DNA of 64,000 nucleotides. Origin: an uncultured Bacteroidales bacterium (GTDB lineage Bacteria; Bacteroidota; Bacteroidia; Bacteroidales; F082). Under the pieces are notes generated by a model. It searched no databases. It was given only the letters and a program-made list of their open reading frames with translations, and was not told the origin of the DNA. The DNA lies in contig CALCYT010000047.1 in assembly GCA_937906455.1 (NCBI GenBank), positions 10,605 through 74,604 on the forward strand, read 5' to 3'. Below are positions 49,158 to 58,139 of the stretch, piece after piece. A program made the translations under genes and the position numbers. Positions within the stretch are counted from its first letter, which is position 1, and each line of letters begins with the position of its first letter.

Positions 49158-50980
49158 CTTAGGTTTCTCTCTGCCTTCGCTATAACATCCACGCCTTTTT
49201 GATACAAATCATCCATTTTCTTTTCGGGGTCACCCGGGGCAAACCTCGCGAATTCACAGTTGTTCAACAATTCAATAAATTGATTTACAATATCTTCCGG
49301 AACATTCTTGTTCAGCATCATCTCTTGCACGGTATCCATCGACAGCTGCGAGAGCGAGATGTTTAGCTTGTCGGATATATATCCCCACAAGGCCTGGGAG
49401 AACTCCTCATAGAAATGATTCTGATCTTTGATTTTGAGGTAACTGTAGGCGTTATGCAGTCGTTTTTGAGCTATTTTCGTCGCCTTTTTGTTTCTCACTA
49501 ACACTTGGTTTTGGTTGAATTTGTGGATTCTTCTGTATGAGATGAACGCTATGGCAAATATCACCGTCAAAGCGGCTAAGATAATGAAATACATTGGCGA
49601 AGCGAACAACAATACTCCTTGTTTCTTGAGTTTTCCTGCTGTCATGATATGGCGGATGTCGCTACCCACCACTTTGATGGCCTCTTGTCCGCCGGCATAA
49701 ATGATGCCGCCACCGCCCTCGTTGCTGCTTCTCTCAACTTTCAGGTGATATGTCTCCGATTCCAATGTCACGTATTTGTTTTTCGCAGGATCGAAATACG
49801 AGAATTTTGTCGGTTTCAGGTCGAAATCTCCCGAAACCCTTGGTATCACTACATATTCAGCCTTTTTGCTGCCGCTGATGCCGTAAGCGTTGCTCTTGGT
49901 GTTTGTGGTGATTTTGGGGTCATAGACCTCGAAATCGGGAGGGAAGACAGGTCGTGGAATGTCCAAAAGCTCGATATTGCCTTTGCCTGATACCGTGAAC
50001 GTTATGGTGAAGGCGTCATTCGACTTCATCTCGGTCTTGTCGATTTTCGAGGTGAAGGTGAATTGTCCGACAGCGCCTTTGAAGCTCTCCGGCTTGTCTT
50101 TCGCCGGCACTTGTCTCACCTCAATATCAATGGGTTGTGACACTAATTCTTTCTTGACGTTGGTGTATGACGTCCCCATGATGTCGCCAAAGAAGCTCTC
50201 AAACGGGTCGTAGCCGCGTTGCTGCTGTTTTTTCTCCGTCCTGATTTGTGCCATACAGCTGATGCTGAGCGGATCTATTGTTAAAGTGCCTGGTTTTTGT
50301 GGTATCAGCACTATTTCCTGCACCGTGGCGACATGATATTCCTGTTCGTTTCGCACTATCGATGACTGTTGCATCACGCCGTTGTGGTCGGTTATGTCCT
50401 TGGTCCAGAAGCCTGAGTAGGAGGGGGCTTTCGAAATGGAGAGGTTAGAAATTGGGAGGGTGTAGTATATTTTGTATGTCAGAGTTATCTGCTCTCCCAC
50501 GAATGCCGTTTTCTTGCTTGGCGCGGCTTCGAGGAAGACATCTTTCACGGTGCCGCCCGACGCTGTCTGGCTGCTGCTTTTGCCTGTGACGACACTGTTG
50601 TCTTTCAAGACCTCTATCTCAAAAGAATTACTCTTGACTTTTTGTTTTTTTACCGTTATGGTGGCTGCCGGGATGGTGAATTTGCCTTCTTTTATCGCTC
50701 TCAGATAAAAAGAATAGGTATTTGTGTTGGTTTTTGTCACCGAGCCGTTCACAATCTGCACGCTTGAACTTGACGATGAGAAGGGTCCTCCGATTATCTC
50801 GAAATTGTTGAAGTTAGGGGCCTCGAAGTTCTTTCCCTCGCCATTCAGCTCATACGACACCTGAAACTGCTCTCCTACAACCACCTGCTTCTTGCAGATG
50901 ACCTTGAAACTCACGTCATCTTGTGCCTTCAAGCTGAAGGCCGTCAGCAAACACAAAATAGTCAAACAAATATTCTTCAT
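49154..50980 (-). CDS. batD: BatD family protein
   Basis: 608 residues. Signal peptide 1-19 (CLLTAFSLKAQ). The periplasmic part consists of immunoglobulin-like beta domains, including VVVGEQFQVSYELNGEGKNF and SSSSSSVQIVNGSVTKTNT. One membrane helix lies near 450-475 (MYFIILAALTVIFAIAFISY), followed by a cytosolic helical domain of about 130 residues. The architecture is that of BatD/oxygen-tolerance proteins. It lies between batC (45-base gap) and batE. Confidence 0.92.
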   Translation of the reverse strand: MKNICLTILCLLTAFSLKAQDDVSFKVICKKQVVVGEQFQVSYELNGEGKNFEAPNFNNFEIIGGPFSSSSSSVQIVNGSVTKTNTNTYSFYLRAIKEGKFTIPAATITVKKQKVKSNSFEIEVLKDNSVVTGKSSSQTASGGTVKDVFLEAAPSKKTAFVGEQITLTYKIYYTLPISNLSISKAPSYSGFWTKDITDHNGVMQQSSIVRNEQEYHVATVQEIVLIPQKPGTLTIDPLSISCMAQIRTEKKQQQRGYDPFESFFGDIMGTSYTNVKKELVSQPIDIEVRQVPAKDKPESFKGAVGQFTFTSKIDKTEMKSNDAFTITFTVSGKGNIELLDIPRPVFPPDFEVYDPKITTNTKSNAYGISGSKKAEYVVIPRVSGDFDLKPTKFSYFDPAKNKYVTLESETYHLKVERSSNEGGGGIIYAGGQEAIKVVGSDIRHIMTAGKLKKQGVLLFASPMYFIILAALTVIFAIAFISYRRIHKFNQNQVLVRNKKATKIAQKRLHNAYSYLKIKDQNHFYEEFSQALWGYISDKLNISLSQLSMDTVQEMMLNKNVPEDIVNQFIELLNNCEFARFAPGDPEKKMDDLYQKGVDVIAKAERNLS

Positions 50981-51025
50981 CTCTATAACATATTATCAAA
51001 TTCTCATAAAGTTATAACAACATGC

Positions 51026-51748
51026 TCACCAGTCTTTCTGAATCTTCCTCTTTTGCATTTTGGCAGCCTTCGCCTCGTTCATCTTCTCCATAGTCTCTTT
51101 CTCTTGATTCTCAAGGGCTTGTAACATTCTCTCGGCATCTTCTTTCGACATCTGCTGCTCTTGTGCTTGTTGCTGTTGCTGTTGCTGCTCGTCCTGATTC
51201 TGCTCTTGTTCCTGCTTGTCGTCCTTTTGCTGCTGTTGTTGCTGCTGGTCCTTCTTGTCCTCGTTGTCTTTATTGTCCTGTTTTTGCTGTTGATTCTGGT
51301 TTTGCTGCTGTTGCTGTTCTTGCAGAATCATTTTTTGGCGCGCGTATTCGAGGTTGTAGCGCGCGTCTTCGTCATTCGGATTGATTTTTAAGCTGTTTTT
51401 ATATGCCTGGAAAGCTTCTGCGTATTTCTGTTGTTCCATGAGGCTGTTGCCGAGGTTGTAATAGGCGTTCGCCTCCATGTTTTTAGGTACGTTTCTGTCG
51501 GCTACGCTCTGGAAGCTTCTCGTCGCTTCGTCGTAGTTCTTCATATTGTAATAGGCGTCGCCGAGGTTGAACTGCGCTTTGTCGTTGTATTTTTTGTCAA
51601 GTGATTTTTTATAATCCTTGATTGACTCCGAATAGAATCCCTTCTTGAAATTCTTGTTGCCGGCGCGAATCTCCTTGGCCTGCGCATTGGCGTTGACACA
51701 GACACTTGCGAGAAGCAGTAATATCCCTATTTTTCTAATTGTTTTCAT
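51026..51748 (-). CDS. batC: BatC: TPR protein with a Gln-rich low-complexity tail
   Basis: 240 residues from the ATG at 51748. Signal peptide 1-22, three TPR-like units (about 30-140, AQFNLGDAYYNMKNYDEA, ANAYYNLGNSLMEQQKY), then a stretch rich in Gln, Asp, Lys and Asn (144-199), then a charged helix ending IQKDW. The glutamine tract is coded mainly by CAG and CAA, so it could expand or shrink by slippage. Overlap with batB is 14 bases. TPR proteins of this operon are thought to assemble VWA partners at the membrane. Confidence 0.92.
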   Translation of the reverse strand: MKTIRKIGILLLLASVCVNANAQAKEIRAGNKNFKKGFYSESIKDYKKSLDKKYNDKAQFNLGDAYYNMKNYDEATRSFQSVADRNVPKNMEANAYYNLGNSLMEQQKYAEAFQAYKNSLKINPNDEDARYNLEYARQKMILQEQQQQQNQNQQQKQDNKDNEDKKDQQQQQQQKDDKQEQEQNQDEQQQQQQQAQEQQMSKEDAERMLQALENQEKETMEKMNEAKAAKMQKRKIQKDW

Positions 51749-52796
51749 TTTTCGGCTCAAAGAAATTGAATTTCGATTCCCATCCTCTCTTTCCTGATGA
51801 GAGCAGGATTTCGATGATTAGTAAAATGATTGCCGCGCCCACAAACCACTGGAACTGGTCGTCGTAGTCGGTGAACACTTTCGACTCTATCTCCGATTTC
51901 GTCGCTTTGCTGATGTCCTCGTAAATCTTGTCGAGTCCGACGTTGGAGTTGCTTGCCCTGACGTATATCCCGTCGCCTATCTCGGCAATTTGGCGCAACA
52001 TATTGTCGTCGAGTTTAGTGATGATGATGTTGCCTTCCTTGTCTTTTTTATAACCTGTTTTCTTGCCGTATTGGTTGTAAATCGGGATAGGTGCGCCTTC
52101 GTCGAGGCCCATGCCTATGGTATAGATTTTGATGCCGCGTTTTGCCGCTTCTTGGGCCGCTTTCACGGCGTCGCCATTCTCATGGTCCTCGCCGTCAGAG
52201 ATTATCACGATGGCCTTGCTGTGTTCGTTGTCACCGAAGCTCTTGATTGCCAACTCGATAGCTCGTCCCACCTCAGTGCCTTGCGTGGGTATCAGGTCGG
52301 TGTCAACAGTTGATAAAAACATCTTCGCGGCTGCATAGTCGGTGGTGATTGGCAGCTGCACGTAGGCGTTGCCCGCAAACACAATGATGCCAATTCTGTC
52401 GCCTTGAAGCTTGGAAATCAATTTGTTGATGGCCTGCTTCGAGCGTTCCAGACGATTCGGGGCAATGTCTTCGGCGTGCATCGAGTTGGAGATGTCAACA
52501 CATAAAAACAAGTCGATGCCCTCGCGTTTCACCTTTTCCATCTTAGAGCCTGACTGCAAATTCGCGGCACCTATTATTAATAAGGCGACAATCAGGTTGA
52601 AGATTACGAATTTCGTGTTGGCTCTTGCCGACGAGAACATGGGAATGAGATAGCTCCTTAACTTGATGTTAGCGAAACGCTCAAACTGTTTCTTGTTCCA
52701 CAGACGAACTGCGACATAGACAGCCACAAGTGCCGGAATCACCAACAACCAGTACAGATACTGCGGGTTTTCGAATCTCAGGATGTTGCTTTCCAT
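51735..52796 (-). CDS. batB: BatB: VWA-domain membrane protein
   Basis: 353 residues. Two hydrophobic helices near the N-terminus (about 13-31 and 62-80), then a von Willebrand A domain (about 90-290) with the metal site DISNSM (DxSxS; the D is preceded by LFLCV), the conserved Thr in QGTEVGRAI and DGEDH. A C-terminal helix (WFVGAAIILLIIEILL) returns it to the membrane. It pairs with BatA, whose gene ends 3 bases upstream. The two are likely to form a heteromer in the aerotolerance complex. Confidence 0.95.
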   Translation of the reverse strand: MESNILRFENPQYLYWLLVIPALVAVYVAVRLWNKKQFERFANIKLRSYLIPMFSSARANTKFVIFNLIVALLIIGAANLQSGSKMEKVKREGIDLFLCVDISNSMHAEDIAPNRLERSKQAINKLISKLQGDRIGIIVFAGNAYVQLPITTDYAAAKMFLSTVDTDLIPTQGTEVGRAIELAIKSFGDNEHSKAIVIISDGEDHENGDAVKAAQEAAKRGIKIYTIGMGLDEGAPIPIYNQYGKKTGYKKDKEGNIIITKLDDNMLRQIAEIGDGIYVRASNSNVGLDKIYEDISKATKSEIESKVFTDYDDQFQWFVGAAIILLIIEILLSSGKRGWESKFNFFEPKNENN

Positions 52797-52799
52797 ATC

Positions 52800-53798
52800 T
52801 TAGTCCGTTAATGTTTTAAAAATAGTGTTTCTCAAAATAAATCCCAACAACAATAGTGCCAAACTCCACCAAACGAGGGGTAAAAATTCTTCTGTCACGC
52901 GGGTGAACTCATTCACTTCTATTTTTGAGCGTTCCATTTTGTCGATTTCCTCGTAAATCTGCTGAAGTTTCTCGTTTGATGTGGCGCGGAAATATCTTCC
53001 TCCTGTGTCGTCAGCGATTTTTTGCAGCAGAGGCTCGTTGATGGTGACCGGAATCTGTTGGTATTGTATGCCGCCGAAAGGTGTCTGCACCGGATAAGGT
53101 GCTGTGCCTCTTGTCCCTACGCCTATGGTATAAACTCTGATACCGAACAACTTGGCCATTTCCGAGGCTGTGGCGGGGTCGATGGAGCCAGCGTTGTTGT
53201 CGCCATCGGTGAGCAGTATCACCACTTTGGAGATTGCCTCGCTTTCTTTCAGCCGGCTCACCGAGGATGCCAAGCCGTCGCCTATGGCGGTGCCGTCCTC
53301 AAGCATGCCGCATTTTAAGTCTTTCATCATGTTCAACAGCATTCCGTGGTCAGTGGTTAAAGGCACTTGCGTGAATGTCTCACTCGCAAAGACGACGAGT
53401 CCCATGCGGTCTTCCGGACGCCCTTTCACGAAGTCGGCACTGATGTTTTTCGCCGCCTCCAGACGGTCGGGCTTCAAATCTTGCGCAAGCATACTGCTCG
53501 ACAAGTCAACAGTCAAGACGATATCGATGCCCTCAATGTTGATTTTCTGGTTTTTCGCGCTACTCTGCGGACGCGCCAACGCTATGATTAACAACGCTAA
53601 AGCACACATCTCAAGCACAAAAAGTATATGTCGGGCATATACCTTCCAGCTTTTGGGCATCTCCATGAAGAAACTGGTGTCGGTGAACTTCACGTAAGCC
53701 TGATGCTTTCGCCCCGAAAAGATATACCATACGACTAATAACGGTATGATTATCAATCCGTAAAGGAAATATGCCGATGCAAACTCTATCGAACTCAT
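52800..53798 (-). CDS. batA: BatA: VWA-domain membrane protein
   Basis: 332 residues with two N-terminal helices, a VWA domain with an intact metal site (DLSSSM; DGTAIGDGL; DGDNNAG) and a C-terminal helix (LVWWSLALLLLGFILRNTIF). Known in Bacteroides as BatA, required for oxygen tolerance. The ATG overlaps the stop of the preceding gene by 4 bases, a sign of coupled translation. Confidence 0.95.
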   Translation of the reverse strand: MSSIEFASAYFLYGLIIIPLLVVWYIFSGRKHQAYVKFTDTSFFMEMPKSWKVYARHILFVLEMCALALLIIALARPQSSAKNQKINIEGIDIVLTVDLSSSMLAQDLKPDRLEAAKNISADFVKGRPEDRMGLVVFASETFTQVPLTTDHGMLLNMMKDLKCGMLEDGTAIGDGLASSVSRLKESEAISKVVILLTDGDNNAGSIDPATASEMAKLFGIRVYTIGVGTRGTAPYPVQTPFGGIQYQQIPVTINEPLLQKIADDTGGRYFRATSNEKLQQIYEEIDKMERSKIEVNEFTRVTEEFLPLVWWSLALLLLGFILRNTIFKTLTD

Positions 53799-54769
53799 TT
53801 GTCGTCCTCCTCTTTCTTTTTCTCCTCTTCCTGATAATACACGTAGCTATCTTCCACAAAACTGTTGATGTCGTTGAACGACTGTTTGTTCTGCTCTGTC
53901 GATGGGTTAGCTTTCGCGAATTTGACGAAATCGGCAGTGACAAGTGTCTCATGAAGTTTTGATTTCGTTAAATTGTTGACATTCAATTTGTTAACTGCCT
54001 CCATGATCTCGTCTGTCGTCATCTCAACAGCATCGATTTCAAATTGTCCTTCGAGATATTCTCTCGCGATGTCGGTCAAATCGGTGTAATAATCCTTGGT
54101 TTTCTCACTGTTCCACTGCTCATTGTCTTTCATCTCGGCGAGCTTGGCGCGAGCGGTGACAATGGCGGGAATGAGCGGTTTCTTCTTCTCCTCAACGATG
54201 TCCTCTTTTACTGTTTTGTGTGTTGTGAGATAGTAGATAAGGTACGCAATACCTACTAATATGATGATTGTCAATGCCCAAGGCAGTATTTCCTTGGCTG
54301 TGACACCTTGTTTCATCACGCCTTTGATGGCGCGGAAGGCTTGCGTGGTGTCGATGGCGACAGTAGTCACGTAGAGCTCTTTCTCGTTGGTGCACAATGT
54401 GTGCCGGACGCTGTCTTTCAAGCTATTACTGTAAGAAACGGCTATCTCAGGGACATAGACGTAGCCTGTGTCGAATGATGTGAGTTTCAGGTTTTGCGTC
54501 ATGATGACGTTATTGCTGTTGCTCAGCTCTTTCGTCTTGATGTCGCCCACCTCGATGATGTCGATCGATTGGCTTAAGGTGTCGCCAAACTGTTGCCAGT
54601 CAACGAGATAATCTTTTGGTATCGTCAACGACAGCTGATAATCAAATGGTTGCCCGACCATGATGGTGTCGGCGGTGGTTCTTCCGTTGAAGAACACCAT
54701 CTGGGCGTCGCAGCGGATGCCGGTGACTGTCATCATGCAGAGCAGCAATATGAAATGAAATTTCTTCAT
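53795..54769 (-). CDS. Bat-operon membrane protein of unknown function
   Basis: 324 residues: a signal peptide with a cysteine near the cleavage region (GIRCDAQ, possibly a lipoprotein site but with a poor lipobox), a periplasmic beta-domain (about 25-160), one membrane helix (about 165-185, LPWALTIIILVGIAYLIYYL) and a cytosolic helical domain ending in an acidic KKKEEDDK tail. The position between DUF58 and BatA is conserved in Bacteroidetes. The topology mirrors a small BatD, with a beta-domain outside and a helical domain inside. Overlaps of 4 bases on both sides show tight coupling. Confidence 0.8.
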   Translation of the reverse strand: MKKFHFILLLCMMTVTGIRCDAQMVFFNGRTTADTIMVGQPFDYQLSLTIPKDYLVDWQQFGDTLSQSIDIIEVGDIKTKELSNSNNVIMTQNLKLTSFDTGYVYVPEIAVSYSNSLKDSVRHTLCTNEKELYVTTVAIDTTQAFRAIKGVMKQGVTAKEILPWALTIIILVGIAYLIYYLTTHKTVKEDIVEEKKKPLIPAIVTARAKLAEMKDNEQWNSEKTKDYYTDLTDIAREYLEGQFEIDAVEMTTDEIMEAVNKLNVNNLTKSKLHETLVTADFVKFAKANPSTEQNKQSFNDINSFVEDSYVYYQEEEKKKEEDDK

Positions 54770-55644
54770 CTTCTCGATTCTCTCCTTTTAAATAGTTGCA
54801 TTAGAGGCTTGACATAGTCTTCATCGGTGTAAATCAATGTGTTATCGACACCGTTGTTGACGAAGGCCTTGTTCAACGACACGGTGGCATGCTGCACATA
54901 TTTCTGATATGCCTGATTCCATGCGTTTGTCGAGGTGTCAACCCAGAACTCTTTGTCAGTCTCGTTGTCGCGAAACTTCACCATGCCTATTTTAGGTATG
55001 ATAAGTTCACGTTTATCAGTGATTCTCAATGAGATGAGGTCGTGTTTTCTCGCTGCTATCCTCATTTCCTGTTCGAATGGCTTGTTTGTCACGAAGTCGG
55101 AGATGAGGAAAGCCGTGGTGCGTTTTTTGATTGCGCTGGTCAGGAATTTCAGGCCTTCGCCTATGTCGGTGCCTTTGTGTTGAGGCGTGAATGTCACAAT
55201 TTCACGTATGATGCGCAGGATATGGCTTGAGCCTTTCTTGGGAGGGATGAACTTTTCAATCTGGTCGCTGAAAAATATCACGCCCACCTTGTCGTTGTTC
55301 TGAATTGCCGAGAACGCCAGCACCGCCGCGAGTTCTGCCGTGATGTCACGTTTTGTGGCTTCAATGGAGCCGAAGTCATTTGACCCCGACACGTCGATGA
55401 GTAGCATCACGGTCATCTCACGCTCTTCCTCGAAAATCTTGACAAAAGGCTTATGGAACCGTGCCGTGACGTTCCAGTCGATGTTGCGGATGTCGTCGCC
55501 ATACTGATACTCGCGCACCTCGCTGAAAGTCATGCCCCGACCCTTGAACGCGCTGTGATACTGACCGGAGAAAATGTGGTTGGTCAGCCCGCGTGTCTTA
55601 ATCTCGATTTTCCTGACTTTTTTGAATAATTCTGTTGCTTCCAT
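54766..55644 (-). CDS. DUF58 domain protein of the Bat operon
   Basis: 292 residues from the ATG at 55644 (MEATELFKKVRKIEIK). DUF58 signature: YQYGDDIRNIDWNVTARF, followed by a VWA-like fold with DVSGSN and a C-terminal helix. MoxR ATPases act with DUF58/VWA partners to activate target proteins. An in-frame TTG three codons upstream is not favoured. It is preceded by a 7-bp tandem repeat in the spacer after moxR. Confidence 0.93.
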   Translation of the reverse strand: MEATELFKKVRKIEIKTRGLTNHIFSGQYHSAFKGRGMTFSEVREYQYGDDIRNIDWNVTARFHKPFVKIFEEEREMTVMLLIDVSGSNDFGSIEATKRDITAELAAVLAFSAIQNNDKVGVIFFSDQIEKFIPPKKGSSHILRIIREIVTFTPQHKGTDIGEGLKFLTSAIKKRTTAFLISDFVTNKPFEQEMRIAARKHDLISLRITDKRELIIPKIGMVKFRDNETDKEFWVDTSTNAWNQAYQKYVQHATVSLNKAFVNNGVDNTLIYTDEDYVKPLMQLFKRRESRR

Positions 55645-55673
55645 GATTAACAATATCAGACAAAAACAAAATA

Positions 55674-55705
55674 TTCTGTCTTCTGTCTTCTGTCTTCTGT
55701 CTTCT
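55674..55705 (-). repeat. TTCTGTC heptamer repeat inside the Bat operon
   Basis: Four perfect plus-strand copies of TTCTGTC and a partial TTCT fill half the 65-base spacer between moxR and DUF58. It is the same heptamer (read on the opposite strand) as at 7401-7433. Perfect tandem copies can change number by slippage. Confidence 0.9.
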
Positions 55706-55709
55706 AAAA

Positions 55710-56702
55710 CTACGGTACCTCAACGATGTTCAGAATCTCATTGATGATGTCTTCTGTCGTGATATTTTCCGCTTCTGCCTCGTATGTCAGGCCGATACGG
55801 TGACGCATCACATCAGGGGCCACGGCGCGCACATCCTCAGGGATGACATATCCGCGGCGTTTGATGAAAGCGTAGGCTTTTGCTGCCAAGGCGAGGTTGA
55901 TTGAGGCACGTGGAGATCCGCCGTAGCTTATCATGCCGGCGAATTTCTTCAGCTTGAACTCCTCAGGATAACGCGAGGCGAAGACAATGTCGGTGATGTA
56001 GTTCTCAATCTTCTCATCGAGATAAACCTCACGGCACACCTGACGGGCGTTAATGATGTCCTTTGTTGACGTAACCTTATGAACCTCAGGATATTCTTTG
56101 TTGATATTCTGACGTAAAATGGCTTTTTCCTCTTCTTTTTTGGGGTAGTCGATCACAACTTTCAGCATGAAACGGTCAACCTGTGCCTCCGGAAGCGGGT
56201 AGGTACCCTCCTGCTCAATCGGGTTTTGTGTCGCCATAACGAGGAAGGGGTCGGGCAAGGCGAAAGTGCTCTCGCCTATTGTCACCTGATGTTCCTGCAT
56301 GGCCTCGAGCAAAGCACTCTGCACCTTGGCTGGCGAACGGTTTATCTCATCGGCCAACACAAAGTTTGCGAACACAGGGCCTTTCTTCACCATGAATTCC
56401 TCGGTCTTCTGACTGTAAATCATGGTACCCACGAGGTCGGCCGGCAAAAGGTCGGGGGTGAACTGGATGCGGCTGAAATCGGCATCGACAATACTTGCCA
56501 ATGTCTTGATAGCCAATGTCTTAGCTAATCCCGGAACACCTTCCAAAAGAATGTGCCCGTTGGATAGCAACCCAATGAGCAAACGCTCCGTCATGTGCTT
56601 CTGACCCACGATGACCTTGCTCATCTCCATATTAATCAAGTCGATAAACTGACTCTCTCTCTGGATTTTTTCGTTTAATTCGCGAATGTCTGTCTCAATC
56701 AT
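55710..56702 (-). CDS. moxR: MoxR-family AAA+ ATPase
   Basis: 330 residues. MoxR signature Walker A GVPGLAKT (the variant with Ala-Lys-Thr), Walker B LADEINRSPAKVQSALLEAM, sensor 1 MATQNPIEQEGTYPLPEAQ and sensor 2 GGSPRASINLALAAKA. It is the chaperone that works with the DUF58 and VWA proteins downstream and stands first in the aerotolerance operon. A minus-strand -7 box lies 45 bases upstream. Confidence 0.96.
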   Translation of the reverse strand: MIETDIRELNEKIQRESQFIDLINMEMSKVIVGQKHMTERLLIGLLSNGHILLEGVPGLAKTLAIKTLASIVDADFSRIQFTPDLLPADLVGTMIYSQKTEEFMVKKGPVFANFVLADEINRSPAKVQSALLEAMQEHQVTIGESTFALPDPFLVMATQNPIEQEGTYPLPEAQVDRFMLKVVIDYPKKEEEKAILRQNINKEYPEVHKVTSTKDIINARQVCREVYLDEKIENYITDIVFASRYPEEFKLKKFAGMISYGGSPRASINLALAAKAYAFIKRRGYVIPEDVRAVAPDVMRHRIGLTYEAEAENITTEDIINEILNIVEVP

Positions 56703-56746
56703 TTTATTGTGATTTTTATAACTTTATTCAATTAACAATGTAAACG

Positions 56747-56754
56747 CAAAAATA
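56747..56754 (-). promoter_or_regulatory. -7 box for the moxR-bat operon
   Basis: The minus strand reads TATTTTTG, with ATTG 19-20 bases upstream as an imperfect -33 element. It would drive the whole eight-gene unit. Confidence 0.6.
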
Positions 56755-56817
56755 TTGCAAAAATTTCAATCTGCAATGAAAAATTTATTTTGTTTTTTAC
56801 GATTCGGAAATTTTTTG

Positions 56818-56825
56818 TAATTTCG
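56818..56825 (+). promoter_or_regulatory. Possible -7 box for the DUF2520-lpxB operon
   Basis: TAATTTCG differs from TAnnTTTG at one position and lies 18 bases before the ATG at 56843. Confidence 0.4.
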
Positions 56826-56842
56826 TAGCTTGAAATAAGACT

Positions 56843-57628
56843 ATGCTTCAATTTGGGAAAATAGCGATAATAGGCGCAGGCAACGTGTCATATACTCTTT
56901 GTAAATTGTTGAAAGACAAAGATATAGAACCATTTTGCGTGTTTGTCAGAAACGAGTCTGAAGCGGTGAAAATGAGAGCTGATTTAAACGTTGAGACCGT
57001 TTCCGACTACGAAAAAGTCATGCTGTCGGATTTGGCGATAATCGCGGTTAACGATGATGCTATTTCTGAAGTCGCCTCGCATCTTGTTGACTATAAAGGA
57101 CTTGCGGTGCACACTTCGGGGACGAGACCTTCCGAGACGCTAAGTGAAATTGAGCGTTACGGGGTGTTTTATCCTTTGCAGACCATGAGCAAAGGGCGGG
57201 AAATAGCTTTCGACGATGTACCTATATTAATATACGCCAATATGCCGGAAGACCTGATTCGTTTGCGCGGATTCTCAGCGGCTTTGTCATCTAAAGTGGA
57301 ATATTGCGACGATGAACAACGCAAGGCTGTACACTTGGCGGCGGTTTACGTCTCAAATTTTACAGATGTGATGCTCGAAATTGGTGCTAAAATATTGAAA
57401 GACAACGGTTTGGATTTGTCGATGATGCGTCATTTAGTGAAAGAGACGATGCAGAAGGCTTTCGAGATGTCGCCTGAGAAGGCTCTCACGGGGCCGGCAC
57501 GCCGTGGTGACATGGAAACAATTGAAAATCACATGAAAATGCTTGAAAAATATCCTGAAGAGCAGGATATTTACAAGCTTTTGACAAATTTCATACTGGA
57601 AAAATATCACGAAAATGAAAAACTATAA
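56843..57628 (+). CDS. DUF2520 / Rossmann-like oxidoreductase family protein
   Basis: 261 residues. An N-terminal Rossmann fold (IAIIGAGNVSYTLCKLL, GxGxxx), then SDLAIIAVNDDAI and VHTSGTRPSETL, the pattern of the DUF2520 family, related to 6-phosphogluconate dehydrogenase-like and pyrroline-5-carboxylate reductase-like enzymes. The C-terminal helical domain begins YCDDEQRKAVHLAAVYVSN. The substrate is unknown. It is the first gene of a packed operon and overlaps the KdsC-like gene by 14 bases. Confidence 0.85.
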   Translation: MLQFGKIAIIGAGNVSYTLCKLLKDKDIEPFCVFVRNESEAVKMRADLNVETVSDYEKVMLSDLAIIAVNDDAISEVASHLVDYKGLAVHTSGTRPSETLSEIERYGVFYPLQTMSKGREIAFDDVPILIYANMPEDLIRLRGFSAALSSKVEYCDDEQRKAVHLAAVYVSNFTDVMLEIGAKILKDNGLDLSMMRHLVKETMQKAFEMSPEKALTGPARRGDMETIENHMKMLEKYPEEQDIYKLLTNFILEKYHENEKL

Positions 57629-58139
57629 GGAACTTTTAAAAGATGTGACGACCTTTATCTTTGATTATGACGGTGTTATGACGCAAGGCGATGTCATAAT
57701 GCTGCCCAATGGCGAAGGTTTGCGCAGTACAAACGTGAAAGACGGTTTCGCCCTTCAACTTGCAGTGCGCTTAGGCTACAATGTGGCTGTACTCTCAGGA
57801 GGTTATGCGGGCTCGATGGAGGCACGTATGAGAATGCTGGGCGTGAAAGATGTTTTTACTCATATCCCTAACAAAATCATTAAGTTAGAGGAATATATGA
57901 GAGATAAAAACCTGAAAAAAGAACAAATCGTTTACATGGGCGACGACATGCCCGACTACCCGGTGATGCAGATGGTGGGAGTGCCGGTGTGCCCCGCCGA
58001 CGCCTCTGAGGAAATAAAACAGATAAGCGTGTATATCAGCAACAAAGAGGGCGGAAAAGGTGCCGTGCGCGACATAATCGAACAGGTGCTTAAAGTGCAG
58101 GATAATTGGATGAAAGACTTTGAAAATCATTTGTGGTGA
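57615..58139 (+). CDS. KdsC-like HAD phosphatase (KDO-8-phosphate phosphatase family)
   Basis: 174 residues, a HAD fold without a cap. Motif I is FDYDGVMTQG (nucleophile Asp and general acid Asp), motif II is VLSGGYAGSME, and motif III/IV is YMGDDMPDYPVMQM. The family removes the phosphate from KDO-8-P in LPS core synthesis. A small tetrameric KdsC is typically 170-190 residues, as here. The first ATG overlaps the DUF2520 gene; the stop shares one base with the ubiA ATG. Confidence 0.9.
   Translation: MKNYKELLKDVTTFIFDYDGVMTQGDVIMLPNGEGLRSTNVKDGFALQLAVRLGYNVAVLSGGYAGSMEARMRMLGVKDVFTHIPNKIIKLEEYMRDKNLKKEQIVYMGDDMPDYPVMQMVGVPVCPADASEEIKQISVYISNKEGGKGAVRDIIEQVLKVQDNWMKDFENHLW

Noticed and set aside
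51161..51391. Plus-strand frame coding an almost pure Leu/Val hydrophobic peptide
   Set aside because: It is the antisense of the batC Gln-rich tract (CAG/CAA read as CTG/TTG); a shadow and not a membrane protein.
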